Part shown: in pieces, positions 9,026 to 15,550 of the stretch
Layout: each line of letters begins with the position of its first letter
Numbering within the stretch: position 1 is the stretch's first letter
Assembly (NCBI GenBank): GCA_031291675.1
Contig: JARLIO010000099.1
Coordinates: 34,621 to 98,620, forward strand
Reading direction: 5' to 3'
Length of the DNA stretch: 64,000 nt
DNA from: Azospirillaceae bacterium
GTDB taxonomy: Bacteria > Pseudomonadota > Alphaproteobacteria > Azospirillales > Azospirillaceae
Position numbers and translations under genes: made by a program
The notes under the pieces: generated by a model
The model's database searches: none
What the model saw: the letters and a program-made list of their open reading frames with translations, nothing else
What the model was told of the DNA's origin: nothing

Positions 9026-10525
9026 GTGGCAAAAAACGAGAGTAACACGGACCAATGTCTCATCGGCATCACGTCGCGTGCTGACCCGGCGATGCCGCCC
9101 TTGATCCGTGACTTTCTGTGCGGCACGGCGAGCGCGCTGGGGATCCCCGGCGACGACATCGCCCGTCTGCGCGGCCTCACCGAAGAGGTGTGCCGTTACG
9201 TGATCGAGCAATCCTTCGATCCCGGTGACAATGGCCAATTCCAAATGAGCCTGTGGCGCCGGACGGACTCGATCGAACTGGTCGTGGAGGATCGTGGTCT
9301 GCCCCTCCATTTCGATCAGCAGGCGCCGCTTGACCGGAGCCAGGCCGCACTCCTCCCGCTTCGGGCCTATGCGGACGAGGTTCGTTTCCACAACCTCGGC
9401 AAGCAGGGCAAGCGTCTTGAATTCAGTTGTCGCCTCGATGCCGAGACGATCGAGCAGATTGTGGCCCGTGAGTCGGCGTCGCCAGTACCGGATTCCGTTG
9501 GCGAGGACAATGTCACGCTTCGGATGATGACCGCGGCCGATGTCGTGCGGGTCTCGCAATGCATCTACCGATCCTACGGGCTCTCCTACTACCGGGAATC
9601 GCTCTATTATCCCGCGAAGATCGTGGCGATGCTGCAGCGGGGACAGCTTGAATCGTGCATCGCCATCACTGATTCGGGCCGGATCGCCGGGCATCTCGCT
9701 ATTTTTTATGACCGGAGCGACGCGAAGGTCTGCGAGACGGGTGTCGCTGTCGTCGATCCGCAATTCCGCGGCCACCGCCTGTTCGAAAAGATGAAGGTGA
9801 TGGCGGGCACGCGGGCGATCGAACGCGGAATGTATGGCATCTACAGCGACGCGGTCACCGCTCATCCCTACTCGCAACGAAGCAATCTGGCCCTTGGCGC
9901 GCGCGAGACCGGCGTCCTGCTCGCCTATCTGCCCGATCGTGTGCTCTTCAAGAAAATCAAGGAGGTGGAATCGCCCGCCCGCGGGACAAGCTTCCAGTTC
10001 TTTCTGCGGGTCTGCCCGATCCCGGAGGCCGAGGTTTTTCTTCCCGTGCATCACGCCGCATTGATCGAAGAAATCTACGCCCGCCTCGACGTGCCCCGGC
10101 GGATCATCAAGGCCGACAGCAATGCCTTTGAATCGGTGCGCGGCCTGCGCACGCAATATGATCTCGAACACAAACCGGAGACCAGCCTCATCTACCTGCG
10201 CATCAATTCTTACGGGAGCGACGTGTTGCTGGTCATTCACAATATATTGCGTGATGTCCTGCAAAGGAACGATGTCGCCTGCGTCCATCTTCTTTTACCA
10301 TTGCGCGAGCCGTTGACCGAGTTGCTGTGCAAGGGCATGGAAAGTTTCGGCTTTTTCTTTTCCAGCATCCTGATTGAATATGACCACGGCGATTTTTTGC
10401 GCCTACAGTATCTCAATAACCTGATCGTTAATCCGGCGGATATCAAGGTTGCGTCCGATTTTGGGCAGAAATTGCTCGATTACGTTCTCGACCAGCGGGA
10501 AGTCATCACACGAAATGCCATCTGA
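9026..10525 (+). CDS. Fusion protein: RsbW-like ATPase domain plus GNAT acetyltransferase domain
   Basis: A 499-residue cytoplasmic protein. Residues about 20-140 resemble the HATPase fold of anti-sigma-factor serine kinases: an N-box-like helix (LTEEVCRYVIEQSF), a G1-like VVEDRGLP and a late NLGKQGKRLEF. The N-box lacks the usual Asn, so kinase activity is uncertain. Residues about 163-305 are a GNAT domain, with acetyl-CoA loop DPQFRGHRLFEKM near 244. The last 170 residues look like a further alpha/beta domain, possibly a second degenerate GNAT. The start is a GTG without a clear Shine-Dalgarno; an in-frame ATG at codon 23 is an alternative. It lies 27 bases upstream of a SulP transporter whose STAS domain could be its partner (inference). 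Confidence 0.8.
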   Translation: MAKNESNTDQCLIGITSRADPAMPPLIRDFLCGTASALGIPGDDIARLRGLTEEVCRYVIEQSFDPGDNGQFQMSLWRRTDSIELVVEDRGLPLHFDQQAPLDRSQAALLPLRAYADEVRFHNLGKQGKRLEFSCRLDAETIEQIVARESASPVPDSVGEDNVTLRMMTAADVVRVSQCIYRSYGLSYYRESLYYPAKIVAMLQRGQLESCIAITDSGRIAGHLAIFYDRSDAKVCETGVAVVDPQFRGHRLFEKMKVMAGTRAIERGMYGIYSDAVTAHPYSQRSNLALGARETGVLLAYLPDRVLFKKIKEVESPARGTSFQFFLRVCPIPEAEVFLPVHHAALIEEIYARLDVPRRIIKADSNAFESVRGLRTQYDLEHKPETSLIYLRINSYGSDVLLVIHNILRDVLQRNDVACVHLLLPLREPLTELLCKGMESFGFFFSSILIEYDHGDFLRLQYLNNLIVNPADIKVASDFGQKLLDYVLDQREVITRNAI

Positions 10526-10552
10526 TCAACGAGTCCTGTTCCGGAGATCACC

Positions 10553-12811
10553 ATGTTGATGAGCCAGGCGCAACCGTCCATGGCCTTTGATGGCAATGTG
10601 CGGGGCGATATCATGGGCGGCATGACGGCCATGCTGGTGTCGCTGCCCATGATCCTCAGTTGTGGCGCCGTGGTGTATCAACCGTTCGGCCCGCATTTCG
10701 TCGCCGCGGGTGTCGCCGCCGCGTTCATCACGGCAATCGCCGGAGCCCTGGTTCCCGCCATTCTCGGGGGGCGTCTGCATGTCAACGCGCCGCGCCCGAC
10801 GCAGGCGGCCCTGCTCGCCGCGATGATGGTCGATCTGGCCGGCCAACCGAATTTTCGCGCGCTGCTGCCGTCCGATGCGCTGGGCGCCGACGCGGTGCTG
10901 ATGGTGATGGCCGCCGCAGCCCTTGCGATTGCTGGCGTCACCCAGATCGTGCTCGGCACCCTTCGGCTCGGCGATCTCGTCAAATACGTGCCCCAGACCA
11001 TCGTCGCGGGTTTCGTCGCCGGCTTCGTGATCCAAATCGTGGTGGTCCAGATCCCGTTTCTGCTGGGATTGGATGGCTGGTCGTCTCTGCGTCACGCGCT
11101 GCTCGGTGCCGGGGCGACGATCAACGTCTATTCGCTCGCGCTCGGGCTTCTGGCCGCCGCTGTCACTTTGCTGACCCGCCGCGTGACACGCCTGGTCCCC
11201 GGCGCCTTGGCGGGGTTGCTGATCGGAACCGTGGTCGACGGGACGGTTCAGCATTGGTTGCCGGGAGTCGACCGGGGCGCTATCATCGGAACCCTGCCGC
11301 CGGGCCTGTCGCTGGGCCTGCCGCTGACCGGCCTCAACACCGTGTTCCACGCCGGCCTGCCGGGGTCCGCGATCTACGCTCTGGTCGCGACCGGACTGAC
11401 GCTGGCATTCATCACATCGATCCAGTCTCTTCTGAGCGCCACGGCCGCGGATTCCCTCTTCGGTGCGTCGGGGAATAGCAATCAAGAGTTGACGAATCAA
11501 GGCGCAAGCAATCTGGTATCGGCCCTGATCGGTGGGACTGCGAGCGGTGGCTCGCCGCTTCTGACCCGGGCCGCCTTTCAGCAGGGCGGACAAACCCGAC
11601 GGGTCAACCTGGTGCTGGGTCTGGGCCTGATCGTCCTGGCCTGGGGGTTGCGCGAGCCGGTCGGGGCCATTCCCTTGTCTGTCCTGGCGGCGGTCGTGAT
11701 CGTCGTGACCGCCCAGGGATTGGATGACTGGACCAAACATCTGTTGCGGACCCTGTGGCGCGGGCCCCAGCGTCGCGACATCCGCCGCCTTGGCACGGAT
11801 CTGGCCGTCCTGGCCCTGGTGAGCCTTCTGGTTGCCTTCGTCAGCGTTCCCGCGGCGATCGGGATCGGCATGGCGATCACGGTCGCGGTGTTCCTGAAAC
11901 GATCCAGCACCTCGCCGGTTCGCCGGATTTACCGGGGTGACGTGCTGCAATCCAACACCGTGCGCAGCAATGTTGACGCCGCCGTGCTGGAACAGCATGG
12001 CCAGGAGACTGCGATCGTCGAACTTCAGGGGCCGATCTTCTTCGGTTCGGCGGATCTGTTGAGTCGCAGCATCGAGGAGGCCGGTGCCGACGCGCGCTGC
12101 GTTTTGCTGGATTTTCGGCGTGTGACCGACTTCGACAGTACCAGTGTGCTGATCTTGAAGCGGGTTGACGGCCTGTTGAGCGGGCGCGGCTGTCGCCTGT
12201 TGCTGGCCGGCCTGGCAGAGGGCTCCGATTTTCGCTGTTTCCTGCACGAAGTCGGGTTCGATCGCCCCGAACAGGAAGGACGGATCTTCGCCGAGCTCGA
12301 TTTTGCCCTGGCCCATGCGGAGGATCGATTGCTGGCGGCACGGCGCACCGATCCGGTCGAGCATGACGAGATCCCGCTGACCAGCCACCCGGCGCTCACC
12401 GGGCTGAGCGTGGCGCGGCTGTCGATGATCGAAATCCTGGCGCAACGCATGGAATATCCCACCGGCACCGCGATTTATCGGGAGGGTGAACCGGCGGCGT
12501 CAATCTTCCTGCTGATGAAGGGCGCTGCGACCCGCCAACGCCGTCTCGCCGGCAGCCCCCACCCGTTGCGCCAGACCGGCTATCGCGCCGGAGCGTTGTT
12601 TGGTGAAGCCGCCTTGTTTCGTGGGGGGCCGTGGGCGGCGGATGTCGTCACCGATACGCCCGTCGTCTGTTATCGCCTCGCCGTCGAAGACCTGTTGATG
12701 GTCGACAGCATCGATCCCTGGATTGCCCTGACGATCGTTCGCAATATCGCCAGCGGACTGATGGACCGGGTGCAATTCCTGCGTCAGGTGCAGATGGCCC
12801 GGGCGCAGTAG
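10553..12811 (+). CDS. SulP-family anion transporter with C-terminal STAS and cyclic-nucleotide-type domains
   Basis: A 752-residue inner-membrane protein. Residues about 20-450 form the multi-helix SulP (SLC26-like) transport domain, including the family-like segment LHVNAPRPTQAALLAAMM near 75-92. Residues about 483-590 are a STAS domain, with the conserved serine region DFDSTSVLILKR near 527. Residues about 615-735 are a cNMP-binding-type jelly roll (FGEAALFRGGPWAADVV). The phosphate-cassette arginine expected there is replaced by Trp, so it may not bind cyclic nucleotides. The start has GGAG eight bases upstream. It forms a two-gene unit with the upstream ATPase/GNAT fusion. The transported anion (sulfate, bicarbonate or a dicarboxylate) cannot be told. 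Confidence 0.92.
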   Translation: MLMSQAQPSMAFDGNVRGDIMGGMTAMLVSLPMILSCGAVVYQPFGPHFVAAGVAAAFITAIAGALVPAILGGRLHVNAPRPTQAALLAAMMVDLAGQPNFRALLPSDALGADAVLMVMAAAALAIAGVTQIVLGTLRLGDLVKYVPQTIVAGFVAGFVIQIVVVQIPFLLGLDGWSSLRHALLGAGATINVYSLALGLLAAAVTLLTRRVTRLVPGALAGLLIGTVVDGTVQHWLPGVDRGAIIGTLPPGLSLGLPLTGLNTVFHAGLPGSAIYALVATGLTLAFITSIQSLLSATAADSLFGASGNSNQELTNQGASNLVSALIGGTASGGSPLLTRAAFQQGGQTRRVNLVLGLGLIVLAWGLREPVGAIPLSVLAAVVIVVTAQGLDDWTKHLLRTLWRGPQRRDIRRLGTDLAVLALVSLLVAFVSVPAAIGIGMAITVAVFLKRSSTSPVRRIYRGDVLQSNTVRSNVDAAVLEQHGQETAIVELQGPIFFGSADLLSRSIEEAGADARCVLLDFRRVTDFDSTSVLILKRVDGLLSGRGCRLLLAGLAEGSDFRCFLHEVGFDRPEQEGRIFAELDFALAHAEDRLLAARRTDPVEHDEIPLTSHPALTGLSVARLSMIEILAQRMEYPTGTAIYREGEPAASIFLLMKGAATRQRRLAGSPHPLRQTGYRAGALFGEAALFRGGPWAADVVTDTPVVCYRLAVEDLLMVDSIDPWIALTIVRNIASGLMDRVQFLRQVQMARAQ

Positions 12812-12858
12812 CGATCGGTGCGTTCCGTGCCGGCAGCGGGCTGCCGCCCGCACCCGCT

Positions 12859-12944
12859 CGGGGTGAACCCCGAATCCCCCTCTATTTTGACAAAACAAAG
12901 GGGTCTGGGGCATGACCCCCGTTGGGGTTGGGCGAAAGCCCAAC
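12859..12944. terminator. Cluster of three hairpins downstream of the SulP gene
   Basis: Three perfect inverted repeats lie in line: CGGGGT/ACCCCG (12859-12872), GGGGTC/GACCCC (12900-12919) and GTTGGGC/GCCCAAC closed by a GAAA tetraloop (12927-12944). None is followed by a T-run on the plus strand. The position just after a stop codon suggests transcription termination or mRNA end protection. It could also be a REP-like element. Confidence 0.55.
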
Positions 12945-13023
12945 GCTTCGTCGCCAAATTGAGAACCGCTGATTGAGCCGGCACAAGATTGACTCTTCCC
13001 CACCGGAAGGGCACCTTTGAGCC

Positions 13024-13368
13024 ATGGTGGCGACGGTGTCAAACCAGACAATCGGCAGCGACGGCAACGAAGCCCTGGATATCCTCCGGCGGTTGGAACC
13101 GTCGCTCGGGCGCGTATCAACGGACGTTTCGCGGCTATCGACGGATGTTTCGCGGCTATCGACGGACCTCGCGCGCGTATCGACGGATCTCGTGCGCGTT
13201 TCGACGGATGTCGGGAAGATTGATGACCGGCTGCGGAAGGTCGAGACGGATGTTGCGGAACTGAAGGGCCGCGTGTCTCAGCTTCCAACTCTCTGGCAGC
13301 TTGCCGGCTTGATCTTCGCGATCTTCGGCGCCTCATTTGTGCTGATCCGGTTCGCGTCAGGGCATTGA
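13024..13368 (+). CDS. Small coiled-coil protein with heptad repeats and C-terminal membrane anchor
   Basis: A 114-residue protein of unknown function. Residues 30-64 are five near-identical heptads of pattern R-(V/L)-S-T-D-(V/L)-x, followed by a further coiled-coil stretch (DDRLRKVETDVAELKGRVSQL). A single hydrophobic helix lies at about residues 93-108 (LAGLIFAIFGASFVLI). The layout resembles small membrane-tethered coiled-coil proteins found beside many bacterial genes. The topology would place the coil in the cytoplasm with the tail barely crossing the membrane. The heptads are 21-bp DNA repeats, so their number may vary between strains. Confidence 0.7.
   Translation: MVATVSNQTIGSDGNEALDILRRLEPSLGRVSTDVSRLSTDVSRLSTDLARVSTDLVRVSTDVGKIDDRLRKVETDVAELKGRVSQLPTLWQLAGLIFAIFGASFVLIRFASGH
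13111..13215 (+). repeat. Five tandem 21-bp repeats inside the coiled-coil gene
   Basis: Five consecutive 21-base units of the form CG(C/G)(G/C)T(A/T)TC(A/G)ACGGA..., each encoding one heptad. The units differ at a few mainly synonymous positions, so they are not from a single very recent expansion. Unit length equals one heptad of a coiled coil, so copy-number changes would keep frame and helix register. Confidence 0.85.
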
Positions 13369-13412
13369 GGGGCGCCGGTTCCGCCGCGTGCCCGGCGCAC
13401 CGTGGGCCCGGG

Positions 13413-13946
13413 TCAGCCGAACTCCGCACTGCAGTTCGGCGTCTCCCAGACCGTCACCTTGACCAGCGCGGCGAGGCCGCGGCTGCGCGCGGCGACGCAG
13501 GGGCCGAGGCGCTCGAACCAGTGGCGGGCCAGGCATTCCGCCGTGGGTGGAAAGGCGATCACATAGAGTTTCTGCCCGAGCCTTGTCTCATCGGTTTCGG
13601 CAAATCCCTGGGCGCGCACGCTGTTGGCGAGTTGCCGTTGCCAGGCCGTCGCGTCAGCGGATTCGGGCGCAAACAATGCCAGGATCTCGGTGTCGTGAAG
13701 CGAAAGGATCAGGCCGTGGTCACAGGGTGCATCCACGACGGCCATCATCTCCTCCTTCAGGAAACCGAAATCCAGCACCATGCCCGCTTCTTCGCCCGAG
13801 GCGTGGAGCTCGCCGCTGATCGATCGACAGGTTGCCTCGATCACATAGCGGTGTCCGTGCAGGTGTCGGCACTTCGAGGCGTGGTCCGGAATCCGGTGGC
13901 CGGCGTCGATGGCGATCTGCCGGGTGACTTCAAAGTATCTCGTCAA
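13413..13946 (-). CDS. queD: 6-carboxy-tetrahydropterin synthase (QueD / 6-pyruvoyl tetrahydropterin synthase family)
   Basis: A 177-residue enzyme of the queuosine/7-deazaguanine pathway. It converts dihydroneopterin triphosphate to 6-carboxy-tetrahydropterin. The zinc histidines are visible as H17 and the HGH pair (H30, H32), the catalytic Cys is near residue 26 (SKCRHLHGH), and the family motif CDHGLIL follows mid-protein. The start is a TTG at 13946 with AGGA nine bases upstream. It lies downstream of queE on the same strand, 85 bases after its stop, so the two early steps of preQ0 synthesis are co-transcribed. QueD is often about 120-150 residues long, so this one is slightly long. Confidence 0.9.
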   Translation of the reverse strand: MTRYFEVTRQIAIDAGHRIPDHASKCRHLHGHRYVIEATCRSISGELHASGEEAGMVLDFGFLKEEMMAVVDAPCDHGLILSLHDTEILALFAPESADATAWQRQLANSVRAQGFAETDETRLGQKLYVIAFPPTAECLARHWFERLGPCVAARSRGLAALVKVTVWETPNCSAEFG

Positions 13947-14031
13947 GGATGTGGTCCTGCGTTGCGCGTCGTGAAGGCTTGATGTTCAAGGGGGCAATCT
14001 CTCCGATGCTTCTCAAACAAGAAAGCGGCGT

Positions 14032-14664
14032 TCACGGTATTCCGATCAGCTTGTGGGTTTGCAGGCTGAGGCGCCAGCTTGGATGGTCCAGGCAGTAGCG
14101 GACCGCCGCCGCCGTGTTGCGGATGCGCTCCGGTCCATCCAGGGGCTGAAGCCAGCGATGCTGGAAATCGAGAGGGCCCAAGCCGTCGGGCAGGAGGGTC
14201 GGCTGAGGATAGATGAGCTTGATCTCATGGCCCCGTCGCAGCCGCCACGGCGCCCCGGCTTTCGGGCTGACGCAGATCCAGTCGACCCCCTCCGGCGGTT
14301 CCAGCGTGCCATTGGTCTCGATCGCGACTTCGAAACCCTCCGTGTGGGCGGCCTCCAGCAGGGCGGTGTCCAGTTGCAGCAGCGGTTCGCCACCGGTGAA
14401 AACGACATAGCGCAGGGGCCGGGAGGGGCCCCAGGTGCGGGCAATCGCCGCGGCCAGCGCGCCGGCGTCGCTGAACCTGCCGCCACCTTCGCCGTCGGTG
14501 CCGACAAAGTCGGTGTCGCAGAACTGGCAGACGGCCGAGAGGCGATCCGGCTCGCGGCCACTCCACAGGTTGCAGCCGGCGAAGCGGCAAAACACGGCGG
14601 CCCGGCCGGCTTGGGCGCCTTCGCCCTGCAGGGTCTTGAAGAGTTCTTTGACGCTGTAGCTCAT
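14032..14664 (-). CDS. queE: 7-carboxy-7-deazaguanine synthase, radical SAM
   Basis: A 210-residue radical SAM enzyme that turns 6-carboxy-tetrahydropterin into 7-carboxy-7-deazaguanine. The N-terminus has the QueE signature VKELFKTLQGEG. The cluster-binding cysteines are C31, C46 and C49, i.e. a CX14CX2C motif with a short insertion, a known QueE variant of the classic CX3CX2C. FTGGEPLLQ follows, and IETNGT lies mid-protein. The start at 14664 is supported by GGAG further upstream and by the conserved N-terminus; a longer frame to 14793 lacks homology. It is followed by queD. Confidence 0.93.
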   Translation of the reverse strand: MSYSVKELFKTLQGEGAQAGRAAVFCRFAGCNLWSGREPDRLSAVCQFCDTDFVGTDGEGGGRFSDAGALAAAIARTWGPSRPLRYVVFTGGEPLLQLDTALLEAAHTEGFEVAIETNGTLEPPEGVDWICVSPKAGAPWRLRRGHEIKLIYPQPTLLPDGLGPLDFQHRWLQPLDGPERIRNTAAAVRYCLDHPSWRLSLQTHKLIGIP

Positions 14665-14817
14665 GACACCGCCGCTCCGGTCTTGGCGAGGCGCGGTCCA
14701 GCCGGTGCGGTTCGACACGCACGGCTGGCTGAAAGGGTCAGAGGGATCGGTGAGGGCAAAAAGGTGTGGTCCTGTTTCACAATGTCGTTCCAAGAGGGCG
14801 CGTGCCGCCCGTGGGGG

Positions 14818-15420
14818 TCAACCCTCGGTGTCGGGCGGGGTTGGTGCCGGTGCGCCGGACGGTGCGCCGAGCCATGGCCCGGGCAACTCGGTATTTCCCG
14901 GACCCAGAGCGCGCTGGACCAGGATGCTGTCGGCCCAATGGCCGAACTTGAACCCGACCGAAGGCAACAGCCCGACCTGGCGGAAGCCGCAGGCCTCGTG
15001 CAGACGCAGCGACGGCAGGTTGGCGCTGTCGATATAGCCGAGCATCTGCCGATAGCCCGCCGCGGCGCAGGCGTCAATCAAGGCCGGCAGCAGGCTGCGG
15101 CCGATACCGCTGTTGAGATAATCCTGATGCACATAGATCGAATGTTTGACCGTAAAGCGATAGGCCGGGCGCTTGCGAAAGGGCACCACATAGGCGTAGC
15201 CGGCGACGATGCCGTCGACATCGGCCACGAGGTGCGGCAGGCGCCGTTTGCGCATATTCTTGCGCCGGTGTTTCAAATCTTCGGCATTGAGCGGGTCCGC
15301 TTCAAAGGCGCCGAGATCGCCGACGCCACGCTGGATATGATAGGAATAGATGGCCAGCATCGCCGGCACGTCCTCGTCGGTCGAGGGTCGGACGACAATA
15401 TTCTGCAGGATCGTCTTCAT
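14818..15420 (-). CDS. GNAT N-acetyltransferase, phosphinothricin/methionine-sulfone acetyltransferase-like
   Basis: A 200-residue acetyltransferase. The layout matches the PAT/Bar/MddA branch of GNATs: VVRPSTDEDVPAMLAIYSYH at the N-terminus, GYAYVVPFRKRPAYRFTVKHSIYV in the middle, an acetyl-CoA loop around NSGIGRSLLPAL, then LPSLRLHEACGFRQVG. Members detoxify amino acid analogues by N-acetylation, so an amino-group substrate is likely. The C-terminal 20 residues are Pro/Gly-rich and probably disordered. The Shine-Dalgarno is weak. Dispersed repeat A copy 1 lies just upstream. Confidence 0.85.
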   Translation of the reverse strand: MKTILQNIVVRPSTDEDVPAMLAIYSYHIQRGVGDLGAFEADPLNAEDLKHRRKNMRKRRLPHLVADVDGIVAGYAYVVPFRKRPAYRFTVKHSIYVHQDYLNSGIGRSLLPALIDACAAAGYRQMLGYIDSANLPSLRLHEACGFRQVGLLPSVGFKFGHWADSILVQRALGPGNTELPGPWLGAPSGAPAPTPPDTEG

Positions 15421-15439
15421 AGGCCACCGCTGGCGTTGG

Positions 15440-15540
15440 AGTATTTTCCGACCCGGTCGGGGACCGGCCGGGCGCGGAAAATGCGTCGAAACATAGGGGC
15501 TGGAGCCGTTTTCGATCCAACCTGACCGGAAACGGCTCCC
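15440..15540 (-). repeat. Dispersed palindromic repeat A, copy 1
   Basis: About 100 bases composed of two adjacent dyads. One has arms GAGCCGTTTCC/GGAAACGGCTC-like, the other has arms GCATTTTCCG/CGGAAAATGC-like around a CCGG-rich loop. The same two-dyad design occurs at 32474-32572 and, partly decayed, at 61336-61402. This copy lies between the ornithine decarboxylase stop and the GNAT start, in reverse orientation to the other two. Confidence 0.8.
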
Positions 15541-15550
15541 GTGATCGCGT

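Noticed and set aside
10526..12445. A 639-codon minus-strand open frame
   Set aside because: Antisense to the SulP transporter; Gln/Arg/His-rich and unrecognisable.
13111..13215. Possible CRISPR-like direct repeats
   Set aside because: The repeats are contiguous 21-bp coding heptads without spacers.
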